Positions 37,517 through 45,416 of a stretch of 64,000 nt of DNA are shown in pieces. Below the pieces are notes generated by a model, which saw only the letters and a list, made by a program, of their open reading frames with translations, searched no databases and had not been told where the DNA came from. Numbering within the stretch: position 1 is the first letter of the stretch; each line of letters opens with the position of its first letter. The stretch covers positions 1 to 64,000 of the forward strand of contig JAJFUV010000287.1 of assembly GCA_021372245.1 (NCBI GenBank), given 5' to 3'. This stretch comes from Terriglobales bacterium (GTDB lineage: Bacteria > Acidobacteriota > Terriglobia > Bryobacterales > Bryobacteraceae). A program made the translations under genes and the position numbers.

Positions 37517-38385
37517 AAGAGCGATCCGGAAACCCGCGGCCGTTGAAAGGATCTGGAGACCTGCCGGTTTCTGGAAACCCGAGGCCGTTGAAAGATGAAA
37601 ATCACGGTGGGATGGACTCATCTCCCACCCGCGCGGAACCGGATGTCATGCGGGTTCCTTCGGGCTGCTTCGAGTTTTTCGGGATCGATCCGAACAGCCG
37701 GCCCACTCGGAAGAACTGGTCAAACCTTTGCCGCACGCTGTGGGCGCTCATCAACAATCCCGATTTGATCGTAGGCCGCGACAATTCGCGCATTCGGTGG
37801 CCTGAATTTCCATTGCCTGGAAACGGCGGAACACCCGGCGGATCGTCCAGCAGCAGCTCTTCATCGTCCTCTTCGTCGTCTTCCTCATCTTCATCTTCAT
37901 CTTCATCCTCATCCGGCAGCAGCGACTCGTCCGGATCATCCGGAAGCGGAGGCAGCGGAGGCAGTGATTCCGGTTCAGACAAATCCACCGCCATCGTCCC
38001 GCTGGGCGACGGCTACACCGCCCTCTTCTGCATGGAAGCCCCGCAGGTGCTCTTCCATGACTTCATCGAGGCCCGCACTCACGGCCGCACCACGCTGGTC
38101 CGCATCGATCCTCGATTCCTCGCCGTCTGCGAGCCAGGCACCGTCCGCGTGGCCGCCACCTGCCCGGACATCCCGGTCACCATCGGCGCGCGCATGGACG
38201 CCGCCGGCGTGCTCCTCACCAAGCGCTGGGGCTCACCGGATGCCGTCGTCATGATCCAGCTCGTCGGCATCCGCCGCGGCTTCCTCGGCAAGCGCTTCCC
38301 ACGCCGCTCCCGCGAGCAGTTCGAGGCCAACGAAGCCTTCATCAACTCCGCCTATCCCGGCACCCCCTCGCCACCTCAAGCATGA
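37513..38385 (+). CDS. Virion protein with 24-serine run
   Basis: 290 residues. Residues 111-134 are 24 serines in a row, extended by Gly/Ser/Asp to about 160. The first part repeats NPRPLK twice (bases 37531-37593 are near-duplicates). The C-terminal part is a compact domain. The run is coded by tandem TCATCT/TCGTCT-like hexamers, which can change in number by slippage. Its role is likely a flexible linker in a virion protein. Confidence 0.6.
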   Translation: MKERSGNPRPLKGSGDLPVSGNPRPLKDENHGGMDSSPTRAEPDVMRVPSGCFEFFGIDPNSRPTRKNWSNLCRTLWALINNPDLIVGRDNSRIRWPEFPLPGNGGTPGGSSSSSSSSSSSSSSSSSSSSSSSSGSSDSSGSSGSGGSGGSDSGSDKSTAIVPLGDGYTALFCMEAPQVLFHDFIEARTHGRTTLVRIDPRFLAVCEPGTVRVAATCPDIPVTIGARMDAAGVLLTKRWGSPDAVVMIQLVGIRRGFLGKRFPRRSREQFEANEAFINSAYPGTPSPPQA

Positions 38386-39248
38386 CCTACGGCAGCGCCA
38401 AATCCTCCGGCAGCCTGTCGGAGTCCATGAGCAGCGGATCCGACAGCGGATCCCAGCCATGGTTCAGCATCGACTCCAGCAGCAGCAGTTCCAGCAGCAG
38501 CTCCGGATCTCATGGCGGCGGCAGCGACGGCGGCGGCGGATCCTACTCCGGAAGCGGCTCCGGCGGACCGGGAACCGGCTGCCCAGACATCACAGACATC
38601 ACCGTCACGCTTTACAGCATCGGGGACTTGGAAGAATTCCCGCTCTGCTTCCAAGACGACTCACTCACCCCCTGCCATGTCGTCGTCGGCTTCACCGTTG
38701 AGCCGTTCGATCCGGATTGCGCGGATCACCTCATCGCCCGCGTCACCATGGCCGGCCAGAGCAAGACCATCAGCATCTCCAGCGCCGGCGGCTTCTATCA
38801 GGTCGAGTGGGGCACCGGATTTCGCCTCAACCTCTTCCCTGATTCCGATTACACCGTGGAAGTCTGCCTCGAACGCACTCTCGGAACACCGGAAACCTGC
38901 GATGTCCCCGCCGGATGTTGCAGCCAAATCCAGTGGACCTCGCCCGCGATCTGCGACTGCAACTTTTACATCACCGACATCACGGTGGACACCAGCGGCA
39001 TGAACGGATCGTTCCTGGTGGTCAACCTCGCGTCAACCGCCTTGACCGTGACCGGCTACAACGGCCCCGGCACCGTTGGCGGACTGCCGCCATTCCCGGC
39101 CGTGATCCCCGGCGAAGGCTCGCAAGTGTTCTACGTCGAGTATGACGCCCCTGCCGGCCCCGGCGTAACCGGATTGTTTGGAGGCACCTTCACGATCGAG
39201 ACGACTCCATGCCTTGAATCCGACGAATACACCTATCCGGAATCATGA
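38382..39248 (+). CDS. Serine/glycine-rich virion protein
   Basis: 288 residues. The first 65 are Ser/Gly-rich with a ten-serine run; the rest are beta-like with paired cysteines (GCPDITDITVTLYSIG; CDVPAGCCSQIQW; ICDCNFYITDITVDTSG). The ITDITV phrase occurs twice, suggesting two repeated beta domains of a surface-exposed protein. Overlaps the upstream gene by four bases. Confidence 0.55.
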   Translation: MTYGSAKSSGSLSESMSSGSDSGSQPWFSIDSSSSSSSSSSGSHGGGSDGGGGSYSGSGSGGPGTGCPDITDITVTLYSIGDLEEFPLCFQDDSLTPCHVVVGFTVEPFDPDCADHLIARVTMAGQSKTISISSAGGFYQVEWGTGFRLNLFPDSDYTVEVCLERTLGTPETCDVPAGCCSQIQWTSPAICDCNFYITDITVDTSGMNGSFLVVNLASTALTVTGYNGPGTVGGLPPFPAVIPGEGSQVFYVEYDAPAGPGVTGLFGGTFTIETTPCLESDEYTYPES

Positions 39249-39772
39249 AAGCCCGTGACGTCATGCCCGCCGCCCTTGCCGCCCTTGCCTTCGCCGCACC
39301 GGAAAAACCCGGCCTGATCCGCATCCTCGGCCTCGACGCCTTGGACGCCCTCGCCGCCGCCGAGCAGTCCGGCTTCCTTCGCCCGGATGGCAGCGCCACC
39401 CCGCAGACCGGCCGCCTCGCCGCCCGCCTCGCCAGCCACTCACTGGCCATCGCCGCATTCTTTTCAAACTCCCCCACTGGCGAGGCCCTGGCCGCCGCGT
39501 GGCGCAGGCACACAGCTCCGCCAGAAGCCGTCCCCGGCATATTCCACCAGGCCGCCAGCCTCGCTGCCGCCGTCGTCGCGGAGGCAGCCGCCATCGCCAC
39601 CCGCAAACAACCCGTCAGCCCCCCCGAGCGCCACCGCAGGCTGGCCATCTGCATGGCCTGCGACCGCCTCCACCACAGCCCCAACCAAAAACCGCGCTGC
39701 ACCGTCTGCCGGTGCTTCGTCACCCACAAAACCACATGGAGATCACAAAAGTGCCCAAAAGGAAAGTGGTGA
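39245..39772 (+). CDS. Ala-rich protein with C-terminal zinc ribbon
   Basis: 175 residues. The first 125 are Ala/Leu-rich helices; the end carries ICMACDRLHHSP, CTVCRCFVTHKTTWRSQKCP, a four-cysteine zinc ribbon seen in many phage virion-region proteins. Function unknown. Confidence 0.6.
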   Translation: MKARDVMPAALAALAFAAPEKPGLIRILGLDALDALAAAEQSGFLRPDGSATPQTGRLAARLASHSLAIAAFFSNSPTGEALAAAWRRHTAPPEAVPGIFHQAASLAAAVVAEAAAIATRKQPVSPPERHRRLAICMACDRLHHSPNQKPRCTVCRCFVTHKTTWRSQKCPKGKW

Positions 39773-40467
39773 ACCGCCCACCACCAACCAACCTCAAAAC
39801 CCTCACCGACTGGTTTGACCGGGTGTTCGTCATCAACTGCGTCCACCGGCCAGACCGCAAGGCCCAGGTGCTCGCCCACCTCAAAGCCTCCGGCATGGCC
39901 GACGTGTCCAACGTCGTCGTCTATCCGGCGATCATCGGCGACTACACCGGCCACCCCGCCGGCTGGGGCGGCGGCAACGGCGCGTGGGGCTGCCTCCAAT
40001 CCCATCGCCGCCTGCTGGAAGACCTCATGCACACCCGCGACGAGCGCGGCGACATCTGCTGGGATAGCGCCCTCATCCTCGAAGACGACGTGTTCTTTGT
40101 GGACGGAGCCCTGCAAGCGCTCAACGACTTCATGCCGCACGTCCCTGTCGACTGGGGCCAAATCTACCTCGGCGGCCAGCACCGCTGCAACACCGAGAAG
40201 ACCGCCCATCCCGCCGTGTTAAGAGGGCGCTCCATCAACCGCACCCACGCCTACGCCGTATCGCGCTCCGCGATTCACAAAATCTACCACCACATCTCCT
40301 ACATGCCCGATTACGTCGGCACCCACAAGCACATCGATCACCAACTGGAACTCGCGCACCAGCGCAAGGACTGGCCGGTGTATTGCCCGGTGAAATGGAT
40401 CGCCGGACAGGAAGCAGGACCGTCAAACATCAGCGGTAAAACCAACGGAAGGCAGCTATGGGCGTGA
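39736..40467 (+). CDS. Glycosyltransferase family 25-like protein
   Basis: 243 residues. DRVFVINCVHRPDRKAQVLA at the start, then WGCLQSHRRLLED and ALILEDDVFF (metal-binding DD) near 110-120, and NRTHAYAVSRSAIHKI match GT25 sugar transferases of LPS biosynthesis. A phage copy could modify virion proteins or host surface sugars. It overlaps the preceding gene by 37 bases; ATG 39736 starts the conserved part properly. Confidence 0.8.
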   Translation: MEITKVPKRKVVNRPPPTNLKTLTDWFDRVFVINCVHRPDRKAQVLAHLKASGMADVSNVVVYPAIIGDYTGHPAGWGGGNGAWGCLQSHRRLLEDLMHTRDERGDICWDSALILEDDVFFVDGALQALNDFMPHVPVDWGQIYLGGQHRCNTEKTAHPAVLRGRSINRTHAYAVSRSAIHKIYHHISYMPDYVGTHKHIDHQLELAHQRKDWPVYCPVKWIAGQEAGPSNISGKTNGRQLWA

Positions 40468-41180
40468 CCCCGACAGCGTTCTACCACGTTGCAGGCATCG
40501 GCCACTGGAAGGAAATCGTGGCCGAGCAGATTGGCCTGCTGGCGCGCTCTGGGTTCCCTGGCAGGATTCACGTTGGATTCATCGGCAAGGAACACGAAGA
40601 CGGTTTCATTCGGCATGTGGCCGAAGCCGCGGGAATCGACGCTGCAATCCGCAGGTTTGGCGGCGACTTTTCCATGTTCGAGTTCCCCACCCAAGAGTGG
40701 ATGCACCAGCACGTGCAAGGCATCGATCACAGCACGCCGGTTCTGTATTTCCACGGCAAAGGAGTGTCGCGCAACGACTGGCAGTGGACGATGTGGCGCT
40801 GGCTGATGAACGCCTACTGCCTCGCGGAATGGCGCGACATGGTTGCCTCGCTTGCGAATCACAACTGCGCCGGAGTCTCGTGGCACGCCAACGCATTCCC
40901 GGTTTCCTACTTTCCTGGCAACTTCTGGTGGGCCACCGCGGGTTTCATCAGCCAACTTACCGAGATCCCGGATTATGTCGTGCAGTTCACGGACTGCATC
41001 ACCAAGCACAACACCCACGGATTCACCAAGCGGCACGCCGCGGAGTGCTGGATCAACTCCCGCTGCAACGCCAACCCCTGCATTTTCGGGCCGCAGGAAT
41101 CACGCATGTGGGACCACCGGTGGTGGACCGCTGCCGAAAGCCAACAGTGGTGCCAAATTGCCTACCAGAAAGGACACTGA
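40458..41180 (+). CDS. Putative glycosyltransferase-like protein
   Basis: 240 residues. AGIGHWKEIVAEQIGLLARSG, the mid phrase VLYFHGKGVSRNDWQWTMWR and NFWWATAGFISQL are typical of the small glycan-related proteins that accompany GT25 genes in capsule/LPS and phage clusters. Exact activity unknown. It overlaps the GT25 gene by ten bases, so both are probably made together. Confidence 0.6.
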   Translation: MGVTPTAFYHVAGIGHWKEIVAEQIGLLARSGFPGRIHVGFIGKEHEDGFIRHVAEAAGIDAAIRRFGGDFSMFEFPTQEWMHQHVQGIDHSTPVLYFHGKGVSRNDWQWTMWRWLMNAYCLAEWRDMVASLANHNCAGVSWHANAFPVSYFPGNFWWATAGFISQLTEIPDYVVQFTDCITKHNTHGFTKRHAAECWINSRCNANPCIFGPQESRMWDHRWWTAAESQQWCQIAYQKGH

Positions 41181-41181
41181 C

Positions 41182-41655
41182 ATGCACACATCGGTTCAAT
41201 GGTTCATCCGCAGGATTTTGACTCCTGACCGCATTGATGGCAAATCGGTCGCTGAGATTGGAAGCTACAACGTCAACGGATCGGCGCGCGATTACGTCGA
41301 TGTGGTTTGCGATGCGTCCGACATCTTGGCGACTTTCGGGAAAGAATCGTTCGATGTGGTTATTTCCACCGAAATGCTCGAACACGCGCAGGATTGGCAA
41401 TCGGCCATTTCCGGAATGACCGGAATACTCAAGCCTGGCGGATTGCTTCTGATCACCGCCCGCAGGCCAGGTTTTCCGCTGCACTCCTACCCGTGCGACC
41501 ATTGGAGATTCACGGTCGAGGACATCGCGGCCGCAACTCAAGGCATTGTCTCAATCTGGCTGTCCGACGACACCGATCCGGCATCTCCTGGAATCTTCTA
41601 CGCCGGCATCAAGCCGCCGGTTCCATTTTCGGCCAATCCATCGCCCATGGCCTGA
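41182..41655 (+). CDS. SAM-dependent methyltransferase
   Basis: 157 residues of the class I fold. Motif I is VAEIGSYNVNGSARDY, the acidic strand VVCDASDI follows, then SFDVVISTEMLEHAQDW and LKPGGLLLITARRPGFP, as in Methyltransf_11 enzymes. A clear AAGGA ribosome binding site lies before it. Its place after two glycosyltransferase-like genes suggests modification of a sugar. Confidence 0.85.
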   Translation: MHTSVQWFIRRILTPDRIDGKSVAEIGSYNVNGSARDYVDVVCDASDILATFGKESFDVVISTEMLEHAQDWQSAISGMTGILKPGGLLLITARRPGFPLHSYPCDHWRFTVEDIAAATQGIVSIWLSDDTDPASPGIFYAGIKPPVPFSANPSPMA

Positions 41656-41657
41656 CC

Positions 41658-41695
41658 CTGCGCCCGTTCCCAGCCGTGAAGAAATCTGCCACAAT
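41658..41695 (+). promoter_or_regulatory. Phage promoter-like motif 6
   Basis: CTGCGCCCGT (41658-41667), 20 bases, GCCACAAT (41688-41695); ATG exactly 44 bases from the motif start. It is in a short gap directly after the methyltransferase stop. Confidence 0.65.
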
Positions 41696-41701
41696 CCCGC
41701 C

Positions 41702-42313
41702 ATGAGCCGATTCCGTTACGACAATTCCCACAACCGCAACCGGACCCGCATCGATGCCCGCCCGCAGGGCGACGAAGCCGTCCAGGCCGGCATGCGCAAC
41801 ATCCACCGGGACACCCGCGGGAATGTGATCGGCGCGGTGACTGCGGAGGGGCAGGCAATCGGAACCAAGGCTAGCCGATTCCGCTCGCAAGCGCCCGCAG
41901 GTGGATCGATCACCCCGCGGCTTGACGCCGGGCCACAAACTCCCCGCCTCGACCGCATGGCCGCCAGCCAGTCCACCGGCCCGCGTGTTTCGTTTGCCGA
42001 TCAGGAAAAGGCTGCCAGGGAGAAAAGCGCCGCATCGGGTGCCTTCGGCGCCAAAGCTCAGAATCTCGCCGGCCGCCGATCGCTCTTCCGCGACATGCAG
42101 ACCGCCGGCGGAGGTGGCATCACCCCGGACATGGAAAAGCGCGCGGATTCCCTTGGCGTGAAGCCGACCCGTTTCCGCTCCGTGGCCGCCTCGATGAATC
42201 AGGCACCAGCCAGCATTGCGGTTATCAAGCCCCCGATGACAGGCCCGCCCGCGAGCATCGCCAAAGCGGTTCCCACGCCTCCGCTCATCGACGGGCGCAT
42301 GGCCAAGCGCTGA
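41702..42313 (+). CDS. Hypothetical repeat-containing virion-region protein
   Basis: 203 residues, basic, low in hydrophobics and probably disordered. It carries repeated phrases (TKASRFRSQAP and KPTRFRSVAAS; GSITPRLDAG and GGITPDMEKR), so it looks internally duplicated. It has its own promoter-like motif and is the last rightward gene of the virion module, meeting the integrase gene tail to tail. Such proteins are often packaged inside heads. Confidence 0.55.
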   Translation: MSRFRYDNSHNRNRTRIDARPQGDEAVQAGMRNIHRDTRGNVIGAVTAEGQAIGTKASRFRSQAPAGGSITPRLDAGPQTPRLDRMAASQSTGPRVSFADQEKAAREKSAASGAFGAKAQNLAGRRSLFRDMQTAGGGGITPDMEKRADSLGVKPTRFRSVAASMNQAPASIAVIKPPMTGPPASIAKAVPTPPLIDGRMAKR

Positions 42314-42314
42314 T

Positions 42315-43361
42315 TCACCGGAAGAACGCCTTCCCCTGCGCCTCGGTGACCGCCCGCCGGTAGTGCCGGAAGAGCGTACTCGAGCCCGCCGCGTGGCCAA
42401 GCACTGCCTTGGTCGCATCCTCCCCGTAGGCCGCAAGGTGGTGGCTGGCGAAAGTGTGCCGCAGCGCATCCTGCAAATGGCCAATGCCGGCATCCTTCCG
42501 GATCCTCGCCCAGCGCCGCTTCCAGTTGGCAGGAATCACCGTGCCTTCCTTCGGGTGACCTTTCAGCGCGCGGCGCAACACCGGCCGGATGGGAATGATC
42601 CGGTCGGCCCCGGTCTTGCTCGCGTCCGGCGGGACGTAGATTTCCGTCTTGCTGACGTTCTCCCAATCCAAGCGCGCGATTTCCCCGCTTTCCGCGTCCG
42701 GGCGGATCCCGGCATAGAGAAGCAGCGCCACCGCCCGGCGCTCATCATCGCCCTGGCAGGCGGCAAGAACGGCCGTTTGCTGGTCTTCGGCAAGAATCTG
42801 AATCTCGGTGGTCTTCCGGTGGCGCTCCCGGAAGCCAAGCACGGCCAGAACGTAGCGGGCGCGCATGTCGATCGTGGAGCGCTTGATCACCCGCTCTTCC
42901 TGCAAGGCTTCCTCGATCCGCTGCCGGTCGATCGCTCCGCAGGCCACCGGCATCAGCGACGGCACCCACCGCGGCACCCGCTCCATGTCGGACCGGTAGC
43001 GGTCCCGCCAGTGTTCCTCACCCCAAAGCATCGCTCTGGCGTAGCGGTCGCGGAACGTCTCTTTGCTGGCCGTAGTGGCGATTCTGGCGACAGCCAAGCG
43101 GGCCGCCTCGACCAGCGACACCCCGGAGCCTTCGAGGATGCGCGCCGCTTCGGCGGCCTGGTGGGCGAGAGATAGCGGGATCATCGCCCCGCGCACCCCG
43201 GCGGTGTGCTGCTGCCGCAGGGTGGCGGCATACTTCTCTGCCGCGGTCTTGCCGGGGAAATACTTCCGGCGACGCTTGCCGGTGGCGGTCATGCCGGCAG
43301 GGATCGAGACCATCCACCCGCGGGGCGTCTCGACAGCGTGGAACTCGGGAACTCTGGCCAT
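42315..43361 (-). CDS. int: Phage integrase, tyrosine recombinase
   Basis: 348 residues from the ATG at 43361. The catalytic set is visible: Arg in LYAGIRPDAESGEIARLDW, LRHTFASHHL, LGHAAGSSTLFRHYRR. The N-terminal RKYFPGKTAAEKYAATL resembles an arm-binding domain. There is no extra block between the Lys strand and LRHTF, so it is not an integron-type IntI. A longer frame to 43436 would overlap the arm-type sites, so the shorter start is preferred. It lies next to the tRNA-derived attP core. Confidence 0.9.
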   Translation of the reverse strand: MARVPEFHAVETPRGWMVSIPAGMTATGKRRRKYFPGKTAAEKYAATLRQQHTAGVRGAMIPLSLAHQAAEAARILEGSGVSLVEAARLAVARIATTASKETFRDRYARAMLWGEEHWRDRYRSDMERVPRWVPSLMPVACGAIDRQRIEEALQEERVIKRSTIDMRARYVLAVLGFRERHRKTTEIQILAEDQQTAVLAACQGDDERRAVALLLYAGIRPDAESGEIARLDWENVSKTEIYVPPDASKTGADRIIPIRPVLRRALKGHPKEGTVIPANWKRRWARIRKDAGIGHLQDALRHTFASHHLAAYGEDATKAVLGHAAGSSTLFRHYRRAVTEAQGKAFFR

Positions 43362-43368
43362 GGGAGTG

Positions 43369-43564
43369 TCGCCACAATCGCCACTTGGCGGAATGTCGGC
43401 TTGGTTTTCCTTGTGTCCAAATGTTCGGAAAATCAAGGAAAATGGAGCCGGCTGAGGGACTCGAACCCTCGAACCTGCTGATTACAAATCCGCAAACACG
43501 CTTTGATTGTCAACGTGTTGCGCTGGCGCTTTGCAGAATCGCCACCATATCGCCACTTGGCGGA
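43369..43564. other. Phage attachment site attP (tRNA-Thr 3' half) with arm sites
   Basis: Core 43443-43490 reads, on the minus strand, as the 3' half of a tRNA: anticodon loop TTTGTAA (TGT, Thr), T arm GAGGGTTCGAGTCCCTC, acceptor AGCCGGC and TCCA. The 5' half of a tRNA is missing. Matching repeats flank it: TCGCCACAATCGCCACTTGG (from 43369) and TCGCCACCATATCGCCACTTGG (from 43539, given here as motif TCGCCAC twice), both ending GGCGGA. These are probable integrase arm sites. Integration into a host tRNA-Thr gene is inferred. Confidence 0.8.
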
Positions 43565-44119
43565 TTATCCGGGGAATGCCTGTTGTAGAAACCTGCCGCA
43601 CACCGCCTCCACTGCCGATGGCGTGATGTCCTCAAACTTCATGTCGGACAGGCTCGGCTTGGCGGCGTGGCTTTGGGACGTGACCAGCCGCACCGTGAAG
43701 TATTTGCCGGCCGGGATGGCAGAGAAGGTGATGCCGCGCCGCGGGTTGTCCGGGTGAATGTCTTCCCGAAGCTCAACCTCGATGTCCAAGGATGAATCCG
43801 GACTGAGTTCCGACACGTCACGGCGGCAGGAGATCCGTGCCGGGATGCCGTGGCGCACCAAAGCAGCATGCAGCCGCTCAAGCTCCGGCAGGATGGTGGC
43901 GTGAATGATCCCGTCCGCTTCCTTCATGGCCTCTTGCAAGGCGATGTCACGGCGACGGGCTGCCTCGGCGGCCTGCGCCTCAAGCTCGCGCTGCTTCTCT
44001 TCGTAGCGGTCGAGATGGTCGTCGTAGTTCATATCACGGTATCTGGTTTTACTGATGCCTTGGATGCCAGCGGAAAGTGCCTGCGCACCAGTGGCATTTG
44101 AAGAGCGGGATTGCGTCAT
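43565..44119 (-). CDS. Hypothetical coiled-coil protein of lysogeny region
   Basis: 184 residues. A long charged helix (HLDRYEEKQRELEAQAAEAA) is followed by a mixed domain with LDIEVELREDIHPDNP. The family is not recognised. It lies between repressor-like gene and integrase on the same strand. A second ATG at 44032 would give 155 residues. Confidence 0.55.
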   Translation of the reverse strand: MTQSRSSNATGAQALSAGIQGISKTRYRDMNYDDHLDRYEEKQRELEAQAAEAARRRDIALQEAMKEADGIIHATILPELERLHAALVRHGIPARISCRRDVSELSPDSSLDIEVELREDIHPDNPRRGITFSAIPAGKYFTVRLVTSQSHAAKPSLSDMKFEDITPSAVEAVCGRFLQQAFPG

Positions 44120-44128
44120 CGGCCGCGT

Positions 44129-44548
44129 TCATGACACCGCGGCTTCTGCCTTTCCCTCGTGGTCGGGGACCGATTGGAGTTCGTGCTGGGGAACAGGATC
44201 TTGGTGGCCGGCAAGGATTCGCCTTGCCTCTTCTTGAATCACGTCGCGGCAAAAAGCTGCAAGGGAAGGCGAGCCAGCGATACGACTCGCCTTGTCGGCC
44301 CGGTCGATGTCCTCATCAGAAATGAAGATTTCGCTGTAACCAGGTGGGATCTTTTTGCGCCGCGCTTCTTCTGCCTCAATCGTGTCGGATAGCGCCTTTT
44401 GAAGTGATGCAGAACGCTTGAATTCGGGAGCACCCGGAGCAAGTGCGCCACGGATAGTGTCCGGTTTTTTCCCGGAATGCTCCGACAGCCATTTGCGGTC
44501 GAGCCCCAAAGCATCAAGCCGGGTATCAATTTCATCGAACGGGATCAC
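44129..44548 (-). CDS. Putative repressor with N-terminal HTH
   Basis: 139 residues from a GTG start (a TTG at 44569 is possible). Residues 5-35 (LDALGLDRKWLSEHSGKKPD) form a Cro/CI-like helix-turn-helix; the rest has an RHH-like IFISDEDIDRADKASRIAGS stretch. It is divergent from the rightward early genes across an A+T-rich gap, the classic place of an immunity repressor. It has no LexA-type peptidase part. Confidence 0.65.
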   Translation of the reverse strand: MIPFDEIDTRLDALGLDRKWLSEHSGKKPDTIRGALAPGAPEFKRSASLQKALSDTIEAEEARRKKIPPGYSEIFISDEDIDRADKASRIAGSPSLAAFCRDVIQEEARRILAGHQDPVPQHELQSVPDHEGKAEAAVS

Positions 44549-44569
44549 GGCGGGAAAATACCCCAACAA

Positions 44570-44646
44570 GATTAAATTTCCACACTTTTTGACCCGTTGT
44601 GTAATTTTTCTCTTGCTTGCGGGTTATTTTAACACATAGTCCCGTC
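44570..44646. promoter_or_regulatory. Divergent control region between repressor and early genes
   Basis: 77 bases, strikingly A+T-rich in this GC-rich genome, between the leftward repressor-like gene and the rightward gene at 44647. It holds TTGACC (near 44599), TTATTTTAAC (near 44626) and loosely inverted TGTGTAA/TTAACACA halves that could be promoter and operator parts. Not resolved further. Confidence 0.4.
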
Positions 44647-44871
44647 ATGAGCAACTTGCACGAACCTAAATCAAGCTCTCCTGCTCGTCTTGGTGGTGCG
44701 GCCCTTCGCCTCTCGGCAGTGGATCTCCGCGATCTTTCAGAAGAGGAACACGCCGCGCTCCGCCAAGCTGCAATTCGAGAAGGAATCTCCCTGCCGGAAC
44801 TGCTCGGGAAAGTGGTGGCAGACGCATCCCGCCGACTTCTGAACCCCGAAACGGAAAGGGCTACCGTATGA
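44647..44871 (+). CDS. Small early regulator, ribbon-helix-helix-like
   Basis: 74 residues. LSAVDLRDLSEEEHAALRQA followed by REGISLPELLGKVVADASRR fits a strand-helix-helix DNA-binding protein. As the first rightward gene opposite the repressor it has the place of Cro. It overlaps the next gene by four bases. Confidence 0.55.
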   Translation: MSNLHEPKSSSPARLGGAALRLSAVDLRDLSEEEHAALRQAAIREGISLPELLGKVVADASRRLLNPETERATV

Positions 44872-45416
44872 TTACATATTTCGTTCGCGGTGGCGATTTT
44901 ATCAAGATCGGCCAAACCCGGAACCTGAAAGGACGCATTGCGTCTCTACAAGTTTCCAACCCCCATCGCCTGTCGGTCATCAAAACGACAGAGACTGTGA
45001 CGGAGCGTGAAGCTCACGCAATCGCAAGTAAGCTGACTGAGCGCAAGGCAAGCGAATGGTTTGGAGAAACCCAGGAACTATTAGCTTGGATTGAATCCTT
45101 GGAAGAAAGCACCAAGCACAACCTGAGTCGGTCAGAGCGTGATTCACAGCGCCACGGCACCAAGTATGCCACATCATTCTATTTGGATTTGATGAAAGTT
45201 CTAAGCCGTGAGGAAAAAGATTTTTTGATCGGCGCTCCCGAAAGCCAAAGGATATGTATCAGCAATTTCATAGATAGGTTGATGCGGATCCATGGCGGAA
45301 CAAGTCCACAGAAAAGGGCTAAAACCTCTATTCGGTTGGCGATGCTTGAATACAGGTGCCGTCGCTTGACTCAACAACTCAACGAGGTTCTGAAAAAGGA
45401 GGGACAACCGGCGTGA
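44868..45416 (+). CDS. GIY-YIG-type (T5orf172/MUG113-like) protein
   Basis: 182 residues. The first 70 residues, FVRGGDFIKIGQTRNLKGRI then LQVSNPHRLSVIKTTETVTE, fit the T5orf172 version of the GIY-YIG nuclease fold; the REAHAI helix supplies the usual Glu-His. The rest is a helical region with basic patches (KRAKTSIRLAMLEYRCRR). Lower GC than its surroundings. Confidence 0.7.
   Translation: MITYFVRGGDFIKIGQTRNLKGRIASLQVSNPHRLSVIKTTETVTEREAHAIASKLTERKASEWFGETQELLAWIESLEESTKHNLSRSERDSQRHGTKYATSFYLDLMKVLSREEKDFLIGAPESQRICISNFIDRLMRIHGGTSPQKRAKTSIRLAMLEYRCRRLTQQLNEVLKKEGQPA

Noticed and set aside
42315-43361. The tyrosine recombinase as an integron integrase for the cassette array.
   Set aside because: It lacks the extra block of IntI proteins before the LRHTF motif and is paired with a tRNA attP 14 kb from the array.
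43443-43490. A functional tRNA-Thr gene.
   Set aside because: Only the 3' half is present; no acceptor 5' strand or D arm lies upstream on the minus strand.
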